Source: Ooceraea biroi
Taxonomy: Eukaryota > Arthropoda > Insecta > Hymenoptera > Formicidae
Reading direction: 5' to 3'
DNA: 64,000 nucleotides
Assembly (NCBI RefSeq): GCF_003672135.1
Contig: NC_039518.1
Location: 8,000,136 to 8,064,135 of the forward strand
The notes under the pieces are model-generated. The model saw nothing but the letters and a program-made list of their open reading frames with translations, searched no databases and was not told the origin of the DNA. Position numbers and translations under genes: made by a program. Position 1 is the first letter of the stretch. Every line of letters begins with the position of its first letter. Below are positions 11,430 to 20,580 of the stretch, in pieces.

Positions 11430-12608
11430 TCAATATTGGTTCATAACTTTGTAATAAAGCATTTCTAAGCAAACTGGATATAAGAATTTTTTCTTATTTC
11501 CACTAGTAGTAATTCGTTGCTTTAAATCTTCAAGCGAGATTACTTCTGTACTGTAAACTTTATTTTTTAAAGTTCCCCATAAATAAAAATCAAGAGGCGT
11601 TAAATCGGGCGATCTTGGAGGCCAGAAAACCGGTCCTCCTCGACCAATCCACCTATGAGCGTAATGTTCGTCTAACCAGTTTCTAACTTGTCTAGCGTAG
11701 TGCGATGGACAACCGTCTAACTGTATCCAGCTGTTTTGGCGAAACTGCAGTGGCACATTTTCCATCAAAATTGGTAAATCGTTTGATAGGAATCTTCGAA
11801 AAGATTCTCCGTTCAATCGGTCAGGTAAAAAGAACGGACCAATAAGCCGGTCATGAAGCATACCCATCCAAACATTACATCGAAATTCGTGTTGAAAGTT
11901 TCTTCGTCTGGTAGTACGTGGATTATTATGAGCCCATACATGGCTATTATGAGAACTGAATATGCCTCGTCTTGTAAAGGTCGCTTCATCTGTCCATAAT
12001 ATCATTGATGAGAAAAGATTGTCCCTTTCTACTGCATTCACATACCAGTTACAAAATTCGACTCGTTTCTGATAATCGATTGGAAGTCATTCTTGTACAG
12101 GTGTGTAATGATATGCGAATCTGTCATCAGCACGCAATGTTCTCGAAATAGTGTTTCGTGATATCTGCAGTTGAGCCGAAGCACGTCGAACACTTTGTGT
12201 AGGAGTATTATCAAAAAGATTTAAGATTCTTTCCCAGCGTCGTCGGTGTCTTAGAGCTGAACGAACATCATCATGTTCATTCATAGGTCGAAATGAACCC
12301 AAATTACGTAATTGCAAATGGGTATTACTAAACACAGAACTATCTGGTACTCTCCTGTTAGGAAATCTACGTTGATACTCTCGTACGGCAGCTCGTGCAT
12401 TTCCGTCACAGAATCCGTACACGAAATGAATATCGGTGTATTCCTCATTTGAAAACACTCTTGGCATTCTGATAGTAATTGCTAGTTCACACGACGATTG
12501 AAATCTAACGGCTACTGTTGCGAAAGTAACAATCATACTGAATCGTTTCGACATAGTGAACATGAATACATGTGAATACACATGACATAAACATCTTCGA
12601 CCTTCCAA
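11430..12608 (-). pseudogene. DD41D transposase, unit 3 (only the shared TGA; chimeric C-terminus)
   Basis: The TAG seen in units 1, 2 and 5 is absent, so the catalytic domain is open for 203 codons (12041-11430), including all three catalytic blocks WTDEATF, IQLDGCPSHYA and SPDLTPLDFYLW. The single TGA after TPVQE (near 12087) is the only nonsense codon between the halves, which are in the same frame. The last 25 or so residues (TTSGNKKKFLYPVC...) are translated TIR sequence replacing the native C-terminus. Residue differences RRRWER and SRNTISR are shared with unit 5. Confidence 0.88.
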
Positions 12609-12650
12609 ATTCTACACTATGTTCCGTTGTTACTCATCTCATATTTCTTT

Positions 12651-13829
12651 TCAATATTGGTTCATAACTTTGTAATAAAGCATTTCTAAGCAAACTGGAT
12701 ATAAGAATTTTTTCTTATTTCCACTAGTAGTAATTCGTTGCTTTAAATCTTCAAGCGAGATTACTTCTGTACTGTAAACTTTATTTTTTAAAGTTCCCCA
12801 TAAATAAAAATCAAGAGGCGTTAAATCGGGCGATCTTGGAGGCCAGAAAACCGGTCCTCCTCGACCAATCCACCTATGAGCGTAATGTTCGTCTAACCAG
12901 TTTCTAACTTGTCTAGCGTAGTGCGATGGACAACCGTCTAACTGTATCCAGCTGTTTTGGCGAAACTGCAGTGGCACATTTTCCATCAAAATTGGTAAAT
13001 CGTTTGATAGGAATCTTCGAAAAGATTCTCCGTTCAATCGGTCAGGTAAAAAGAACGGACCAATAAGCCGGTCATGAAGCATACCCATCCAAACATTACA
13101 TCGAAATTCGTGTTGAAAGTTTCTTCGTCTGGTAGTACGTGGATTATTATGAGCCCATACATGGCTATTATGAGAACTGAATATGCCTCGTCTTGTAAAG
13201 GTCGCTTCATCTGTCCATAATATCATTGATGAGAAAAGATTGTCCCTTTCTACCGCATTCACATACCAGTTACAAAATTCGACTCGTTTCTGATGATCGA
13301 TTGGAAGTCATTCTTGTACAGGTGTGTAATGATATGCGAATCTGTCATCAGCACGCAATGTTCTCGAAATAGCGTTTCGTGATATCTGCAGTTGAGCCGA
13401 AGCACGTCGAACACTTTGTGTAGGAGTATTATCAAAAAGATTTAAGATTCTTTCCGAGCGTCGTCGGTGTCTTAGAGCTGAACGAACATCATCATGTTCA
13501 TTCATAGGTCGAAATGAACCCAAATTACGTAATTGCAAATGGGTATTACTAAACACAGAACTATCTGGTACTCTCCTGTTAGGAAATCTACGTTGACACT
13601 CTCGTACGGCAGCTCGTGCATTTCCGTCACAGAATCCGTACACGAAATGAATATCGGTGTATTCCTCATTTGAAAACACTCTTGGCATTCTGATAGTAAT
13701 TGCTAGTTCACACGACGATTGAAATCTAACGGCTACTGTTGCGAAAGTAACAATCATACTGAATCGTTTCGACATAGTGAACATGAATACATGTGAATAC
13801 ACATGACATAAACATCTTCGACCTTGCAA
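12651..13829 (-). pseudogene. DD41D transposase, unit 4 (only the shared TGA; chimeric C-terminus)
   Basis: Like unit 3, the catalytic half (12651-13262) is open for 203 codons with the TIR-derived tail, and the N-terminal half (13308-13829) is open for 173. The TGA between them is retained. It carries MQGRR and ECQRRFPNRR variants and the TGATGATCG variant shared with unit 2, so it is a mosaic of the variants seen in the other units. Confidence 0.88.
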
Positions 13830-13871
13830 ATTCTACACTATGTTCCGTTGTTACTCATCTCATATTTCTTT

Positions 13872-14786
13872 TCAATATTGGTTCATAACTTTGTAATAAA
13901 GCATTTCTAAGCAAACTGGATATAAGAATTTTTTCTTATTTCCACTAGTAGTAATTCGTTGCTTTAAATCTTCAAGCGAGAATACTTCTGTACTGTAAAC
14001 TTTATTTTTTAAAGTTGCCCATAAATAAAAATCAAGAGGCGTTAAATCGGGCTATCTTGGAGGCCAGAAAACCGGTCCTCCTCGACCAATCCACCTATGA
14101 GCGTAATGTTCGTCTAACCAGTTTCTAACTTGTCTAGCGTAGTGCGATGGACAACCGTCTAACTGTATCCAGCTGTTTTGGCGAAACTGCAGTGGCACAT
14201 TTTCCATCAAAATTGGTAAATCGTTTGATAGGAATCTTCGAAAAGATTCTCCGTTCAATCGGTCAGGTAAAAAGAACGGACCAATAAGCCGGTCATGAAG
14301 CATACCCATCCAAACATTACATCGAAATTCGTGTTGAAAGTTTCTTCGTCTGGTAGTACGTGGATTATTATGAGCCCATACATGGCTATTATGAGAACTG
14401 AATATGCCTCGTCTTGTAAAGGTCGCTTCATCTGTCCATAATATCATTGATGAGAAAAGATTGTCCCTTTCTACCGCATTCACATACCAGTTACAAAATT
14501 CGACTCGTTTCTGATGATCGATTGGAAGTCATTCTTGTACAGGTGTGTAATGATATGCGAATCTGTCATCAGCACGCAATGTTCTCGAAATAGTGTTTCG
14601 TGATATCTGCAGTTGAGCCGAAGCACGTCGAACACTTTGTGTAGGAGTATTATCAAAAAGATTTAAGATTCTTTCCCAGCGTCGTCGGTGTCTTAGAGCT
14701 GAACGAACATCATCATGTTCATTCATAGGTCGAAATGAACCCAAATTACGTAATTGCAAATGGGCACATAACATAAACGTCTTCAA
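13872..14786 (-). pseudogene. DD41D transposase, unit 5 (N-terminus deleted; TGA and TAG stops)
   Basis: The catalytic half is open 14052-14483 and is cut by the TAG nonsense change. The N-terminal half retains only residues from about HLQLRNLGSFRP onward (14529-14786); the DUF4817-like start is deleted and the sequence runs straight into the region next to the right TIR. Confidence 0.86.
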
Positions 14787-14808
14787 CCTTGCAAATTCTA
14801 CACTATGT

Positions 14809-14959
14809 TCCGTTGTTACTTATCTCATATTTCTTTTCAATATTGGTTCATAACTTTGTAATAAAGCGTTTCTAAGGAAACTCGATATAAGAATTTTTTC
14901 TTGTTTCCACTAGTAGAATATGCTCCCGCAGTTTGTCGGTTAAAAGCCGGGACACCCTG
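14809..14959 (-). repeat. Right TIR (about 151 bp) of the DD41D element
   Basis: Inverted match to 8759-8909; the last bases are CCGGGACACCCTG followed by TA. Confidence 0.9.
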
Positions 14960-14961
14960 TA

Positions 14962-16640
14962 TAATACATCTCCGATATATAGGCCTTTCACTACATGCAC
15001 GAGTTTCAAGTTTCATCGTACACGAGGCGTCGGAATTATGATAATCGATTGGATATTCGTGCAGAATTCGCGCTCCTAGACTCTAGATAGCATTTTTCCG
15101 TGCGCGTTTGCGCGAGTCGCGTTTCTCCAGGTTGGATCAGCGGCACCTTTTAGCCGCATGGCGCGCCTTCTCCTTTCCGCGTCATAGAGGTGAGCACTCG
15201 AACGGCAGTAACGCGGCAGAGGGGTTGAATCTCGACTTCCCTCCGGAGCAGCCTCTCTGCGCTTTTCGCCCTGCACACGTTGTGCACCACCGAAGAAATA
15301 TGTATGCCGATACCATCGCGGGGTAAGGAGAAAGGCGGTATCCTTGCGGAGCATCTGTCGATCGCGTCCAAAAGGAGAACGGCGGGACGAAGTCGGAGGT
15401 TTGCGGGCTTTACGCAAACGTATCGCATAACCGTATCTCCGAGCTCCGAGGTTTTTGAGGCCGCGCCGCGGCGCATGTGTATGTATGTATGTATGTACGA
15501 GTGTACCTCGTCTATGATGTATGCCCATCCACCCCCATCCGCCCGTCTCCCCCCGAACGCATCTCAAATATTGGAAACACGAGAACCACGACGTTGCTGA
15601 GCTTTAATCCTACATTCGCCCCGAGGTGCACCTTTGTTTCTTCAGACAAACTTGCCATTTCTTTGCTAATGATACAAGAGTCCCTTTGGCGAATTACGAG
15701 GATGTCTCGGCGAAACGCGATATCTTGCGTTTCAGCGAAAAGCTTAACGTTCATTGTCGACGGTAAATGTAACGCTGCGCGAATAATCGTTCGAACGATT
15801 GATACGCTATCGAGACCGAGAGATGTCAGAGCATCGAGCGTTAGTGATCAACGCTGTAATTGGCGTAAACAACGTTTTAGCATTAATCGCGATCGGTGAT
15901 TAAGTCGGTTGCGTCGGCTCCGCCTGGTATTCCGCTTCAGCGGAATTTCATTTAATGAAAGACAACATCCACCCGCGCGCAACGCGCGGACGACGGACGG
16001 GGTGGCAGGGGGTGGCAGTGGTAAACCCGGATCAAACAAAGGAAGTTATACGCGAACGTGCTACGGTATCGAGTTTTTCTAGTGTCTGAATCAGAATGCA
16101 GGCTCGGCTTGGACCTACGTACCTCCAGAAGTATGCACATGATATTTGCATCAGCGCATGTGAATGGAGAAAGCTACGTGCGCAACAGTTCCGCAGAGTT
16201 TCTCAACGTTGCGACACGTGTCCCGGGGCAACAGGTATTGTCCTTTGGGTTTTCGTACATCCGTTGATACAAGGCTCGGATGCCAAATTCAATAACGTCG
16301 CGCGAAGTCACTCGGTCAGTCATTTTAAAGACTCTCACGATGACGCGATGATCAGTTAGCATCATCGCGAGTGGAGTCCTTGCGAGAGTCCAAGCAAAAC
16401 GATTTATCTCTCCCGTGTAGAGCTGACTTTTCGTCGGCGCGGCCCACCCTCTACCCTGCGACATCTCCATCCCCGGCGCGATTTCGCCGCGTGACAACCA
16501 CTGATCGCCGGATAGCCGAACAATAAAGGCCATGTACAAAAGCCCAGTGGCATTCCTATTCATTCACACATGCGAGAAGGTCGTCTGGACAATCCTAAAG
16601 CTCGCGAGACTCCGTACGACCGGCAGGCTCGATATTAAAA
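14962..16640. other. Unrecognised sequence between transposons
   Basis: CpG-rich with no recognisable coding exon. It contains a TATG/TGTA simple repeat at about 15475-15497. Open frames up to 163 codons on the minus strand overlap others on the plus strand and have no family resemblance. Confidence 0.5.
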
Positions 16641-16642
16641 TA

Positions 16643-16672
16643 TTAGGAGTGTGATTTAGTTTTGAGGGTTTT
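16643..16672 (+). repeat. Left TIR of mariner A
   Basis: TTAGGAGTGTGATTTAGTTT and onward to GAGGGTTTT; inverted match to 20482-20511. Confidence 0.92.
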
Positions 16673-16791
16673 GCAACAGATGGCTGTAGTGTCAGTTTGT
16701 TCCAATAACTGTTGTTTCTTACAGTCTTGACATTATCCATCACATTTAGTAGCATTATAGCAATAACAGTCGTGTTTATATCATCGTAAAA

Positions 16792-17634
16792 ATGCAACTT
16801 CCGAAACAGCATTTCGACATGCGTTGCTTTTGTTTTTTAATCAAAACAAAACTGCGGCTGACGGTTATAGAATTCTTGTCGAAACTTATGGTGATTCTGC
16901 CCCATCAATTAAGGACAAAGAACGCTCGGGACAACCAAGAAAGCTTGAAAATGCAGATTTGCAAGCCTTATTGTACGAAAATCCAACACGATCCACTTCA
17001 GAACTTGCCAGAGCATTAAATGTTGATCGTACAACAGTTGCCAAACATTTACATGAAATGGGAAAAATTCAGAAAGAAGGGAAATGGGTTCGACATCAAT
17101 TATCGGAAAGTGCCATTTGAACATTTGCATTTCGTTGATCGCCAGGCAAAAAAGAAGAGTCTTTTGTCTCGGATTGTTACTGGGGATGAAAAGTGGATCT
17201 ATTTTGATAATCCCAAACCCAGAAAATCATGGGTGGATCCAGGCGAACCATCAACATCCACCCTGAGACGCAATATTCACGGTTCAAAAGTAATGCTCTG
17301 TATTTGGTGGGATAGTGTACTAAATCCGCAAGAGACTGTCACGGCTGATCGTTATCGACACCAGTTGTACAAGTTGAAGGAAGCATTGGACCAAAAACGA
17401 CCACCAATTGCGAGTAAACGACGGAAAGTGATTCTTCTTCGTGACAACGCTCGATCTGACGTTGCGTCATCAGTGAAACAAACACTATTAGAGCTCGAAT
17501 GGCAAGTCTTACCGCACCCCGCGTATTCTCCATGCGATTATTATTTGTTCCGGTGGATGCAACACGCTTTAGGGGATACACACTTTGATAATTTGGAAGA
17601 AGTGCGAAAATTCGTCGACGAATGGATCAACTGA
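16792..17634 (+). pseudogene. Mariner A transposase, unit 1 with N-terminal region
   Basis: Starts near ATG 16792, frameshifts, and is readable again from 16824 (FNQNKTAADGYRILVETYGD). It then runs SAPSI directly into KDKERSGQPRKLEN, so the segment between these two blocks, normally carrying the W-F-RFKSGDF-type motif, is deleted. The linker NPTRSTSELARALNVDRTTVAKHLHEMGK is present but the frame breaks after SESAI. The catalytic part (17020-17634) has VTGDEKWIYFDNP, LLRDNARSD and SPCDYYLF. The third Asp is only 30 residues from the second because four residues (NIAP) are missing. Inactive. Confidence 0.9.
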
Positions 17635-17669
17635 AAAGAAGAGTCATTTTATCGTGGTGGAATCCATCT

Positions 17670-18338
17670 CTTGCCAGAGCATTAAATGTTGATCGTAGAA
17701 CAGTTGCCAAACATTTACATGAAATGGGAAAAATTCAGAAAGAAGGGAAATGGGTTCGACATCAATTATCGGAAAGTGCCATTTGAACATTTGCATTTCG
17801 TTGATCGCCAGGCAAAAAAAGAAGAGTCTTTTGTCTCGGATTGTTACTGGGGATGAAAAGTGGATCTATTTTGATAATCCCAAACACAGAAAATCATGGG
17901 TGGATCCAGGCAAACCATCAACATCCACTCCGAGACGCAATATTCACGGTTCAAAAGTAATGCTCTGTATTTGGTGGGATAGTGTACTAGCTGAAATCCG
18001 CAGAGACTGCCAGCTGGTCGTTATCGACACCAGTTGTACAAGTTGAAGCAAGCATTGGACCAAAAACGACCACCAATTGCGAGTAAACGACGGAAAGTGA
18101 TTCTTCTTCGTGACAACGCTCGACCTGACGTTGCGTCATCAGTGAAACAAACACTATTAGAGCTCGAATGGCAAGTCTTACCGCACCCCGCGTATTCTCC
18201 ATGCGATTATTATTTGTTCCGGTGGATGCAACACGCTTTAGGGGATACACACTTTGATAATTTGGAAGAAGTGCGAAAATTCGTCGACGAATGGATCAAC
18301 TGAAAAGAAGAGTCATTTTATCGTGGTGGAATCCATCT
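17670..18338 (+). pseudogene. Mariner A transposase, tandem unit 2
   Basis: Repeats the linker-to-C-terminus segment. It has the NIAP deletion (SPCDYYLF) and a disrupted stretch near 17989-18015 in place of the ELLNPHETAKAGR region. Frames are broken between the linker and the catalytic part. Confidence 0.88.
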
Positions 18339-19024
18339 CTTGCCAGAGCATTAAATGTTGATCGTACAACAGTTGCCAAACATTTACATGAAATGGGAAA
18401 AATTCAGAAAGAAGGGAAATGGGTTCGACATCAATTATCGGAAAGTGCCATTTGAACATTTGCATTTCGTTGATCGCCAGGCAAAAAAAGAAGAGTCTTT
18501 TGTCTCGGATTGTTACTGGGGATGAAAAGTGGATCTATTTTGATAATCCCAAACGCAGAAAATCATGGGTGGATCCAGGCGAACCATCAACATCCACTCC
18601 GAGACGCAATATTCACGGTTCAAAAGTAATGCTCTGTATTTGGTGGGATAGTGTACTATGAGCTGTTAAATCCGCACGAGACTGCCAAAGCTGGTCGTTA
18701 TCGACACCAATTGTACAAGTTGAAGCAAGCATTGGACCAAAAACGACCACCAATTGCGAGTAAACGACGGAAAATGATTCTTCTTCGTGACAACGCTCGA
18801 CCTGACGTTGCGTCATCAGTGAAACAAACACTATTAGAGCTCGAATGGCAAGTCTTACCGCACCCCGCGTATTCTCCGAACATTCCATGCGATTATTATT
18901 TGTTCCGGTCGATGCAAGACGCTTTAGAGGATACACACTTTGATAATTTGGAAGAAGTGCGAAAATTCTTCGACGAATGGATCAACTGAAAAGAAGAGTC
19001 ATTTTATCGTGGTGGAATCCATCT
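18339..19024 (+). pseudogene. Mariner A transposase, tandem unit 3
   Basis: Segment copy with a partial deletion at the third catalytic region (SPNIPCDYYLF, lacking one residue of SPNIAPCD). The catalytic half is open 18651-18989. Confidence 0.88.
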
Positions 19025-19713
19025 CTTGCCAGAGCATTAAATGTTGATCGTACAACAGTTGCCAAACATTTACATGAAATGGGAAAAATTCAGAAAGAAG
19101 GGAAATGGGTTCGACATCAATTATCGGAAAGTGCCATTTGAACATTTGCATTTCGTTGATCGCCAGGCAAAAAAAGAAGAGTCTTTTGTCTCGGATTGTT
19201 ACTGGGGATGAAAAGTGGATCTATTTTGATAATCCCAAACGCAGAAAATCATGGGTGGATCCAGGCAAACCATCAACATCCACTCCGAGACGCAATATTC
19301 ACGGTTGAAAAGTAATGCTCTGTATTTGGTGGGATAGTGTACTATGAGCTGTTAAATCCGCACGAGACTGTCACGGCTGATCGTTATCGACACCAATTGT
19401 ACAAGTTGAAGGAAGCATTGGACCAAAAACGACCACCAATTGCGAGTAAACGACGGAAAGTGATTCTTCTTCGTGACAACGCTCGACCTGACGTTGCGTC
19501 ATCAGTGAAACAAACACTATTAGAGCTCGAATGGCAAGTCTTACCGCACCCCGCGTATTCTCCGAACATTGCTCCATGCGATTATTATTTGTTCCGGTCG
19601 ATGCAAGACGCTTTAGAGGATACACACTTTGATAATTTGGAAGAAGTGCGAAAATTCTTCGACGAATGGATCAACTGAAAAGAAGAGTCATTTTATCGTG
19701 GTGGAATCCATCT
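19025..19713 (+). pseudogene. Mariner A transposase, tandem unit 4 (keeps DD34D spacing)
   Basis: The only copy with the full SPNIAPCDYYLF block, giving 34 residues between the second and third Asp. It still has a nonsense change (HG-stop in place of HGSKVM near 19306) and a frame break, so it is not functional. Confidence 0.88.
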
Positions 19714-20440
19714 CTTGCCAGAGCATTAAATGTTGATCGTACAACAGTTGCCAAACATTTATATGAAATGGGAAAAATTCAGAAAGAAGGGAAATGGGTT
19801 CGACATCAATTATCGGAAAGTGCCATTTGAACATTTGCATTTCGTTGATCGCCAGGCAAAAAAAGAAGAGTCTTTTGTCTCGGATTGTTACTGGGGATGA
19901 AAAGTGGATCTATTTTGATAATCCGAAACGCAGAAAATCATGGGTGGATCCAGGCGAGCCATCGACATCCACTCCGAGACGCAATATTCACGGTTGAAAA
20001 GTAATGCTCTGTATTTGGTGGGATAGTGTACTATGAGCTGTTAAATCCGCACGAGACTGCCAAAGCTGGTCGTTATCGACACCAGTTGTACAAGTTGAAG
20101 CAAGCATTGGACCAAAAACGACCACCAATTGCGAGTAAACGACGGAAAGTGATTCTTCTTCGTGACAACGCTCGACCTGACGTTGCGTCATCAGTGAAAC
20201 AAACACTATTAGAGCTCGAATGGCAAGTCTTACCGCACCCCGCGTATTCTCCATGCGATTATTATTTGTTCCGGTGGATGCAAGACGCTTTAGAGGATAC
20301 ACACTTTGATAATTTTGAAGAAGTGCGAAAATTCGTCGACGAATGGATCAACTGAAAAGAAGAGTCATTTTATCGTCATCTCTTGCCAGAGAGATGGGAA
20401 AAAGTTATAGAAAAGGAAGGAAAATATTTTGATTAAGGTA
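19714..20440 (+). pseudogene. Mariner A transposase, tandem unit 5 with native 3' tail
   Basis: Last copy. It again has the four-residue NIAP deletion and the HG-stop nonsense change. After the junction motif it continues into the native tail (RHLLPERWEKVIEKEGKYFD-type ending), as in the 1-764 copy, and then to the right TIR. Confidence 0.88.
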
Positions 20441-20481
20441 TTCAATCATTATCATATTTAAATACATGCGTTTTTGAGCAA

Positions 20482-20511
20482 AAAACCCTCAAAACTAAAT
20501 CACACCCCTAA
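20482..20511 (-). repeat. Right TIR of mariner A
   Basis: Inverted match of 16643-16672 ending CACACCCCTAA, followed by TA. Confidence 0.92.
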
Positions 20512-20513
20512 TA

Positions 20514-20545
20514 CTTTGGCGTATCCTCTGCAGCAAGAGAAAGAG

Positions 20546-20580
<35 letters not shown>

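Larger units (their letters stand above)
9068..14905 (-). repeat. Five-unit tandem array, 1221-bp period
   Basis: Each internal join reads TTCCACTAGTAGTAATTCG. It links the inner part of the right TIR to an internal site (TTAGTAATTCG at 9064-9074) and shares only a short TAG overlap. Units are nearly identical and differ by scattered substitutions; the constant 1221-bp spacing means no indels have accumulated in units 1-4. Unit 5 has a deletion near 14764 (the reading jumps from CAAATGGG to CACATAACATAAACG). Confidence 0.92.
8759..14959 (-). mobile_element. DD41D Tc1/mariner-superfamily element with five 1221-bp internal tandem units
   Basis: The element starts CAGGGTGTCCCGGGTTTTAA and ends with the inverted match, flanked by TA (8757-8758 and 14960-14961). 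The TIRs are about 151 bp. Inside, five direct units begin at 9068, 10289, 11510, 12731 and 13952, spaced by exactly 1221 bp; the last is shortened. The minus-strand gene encodes a transposase with a DUF4817-type N-terminal DNA-binding domain and a DDE_3 catalytic domain. The second and third catalytic Asp are separated by 41 residues, which puts it with DD41D elements (rosa/Visitor-type) rather than classic DD34D mariners. Confidence 0.92.
16643..20511 (+). mobile_element. Mariner element A, complete, with five internal tandem units
   Basis: TA (16641-16642), then TTAGGAGTGTGATTTAGTTT; the right end is the inverted match ...CACACCCCTAA (20511) followed by TA (20512-20513). The two TIRs agree over about 30 bp with one mismatch. 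The interior holds the 5' part of a mariner transposase once, then five direct copies of the segment from the linker to the C-terminus (starts 17004, 17670, 18339, 19025, 19714), then a single native 3' tail. Total length is 3869 bp against about 1.3 kb expected for a single mariner. Confidence 0.93.

Noticed and set aside
12087..12089. Selenocysteine at the conserved TGA of the DD41D transposase
   Set aside because: No reason in this family for selenocysteine and no visible SECIS-like element; a fixed nonsense mutation is simpler.
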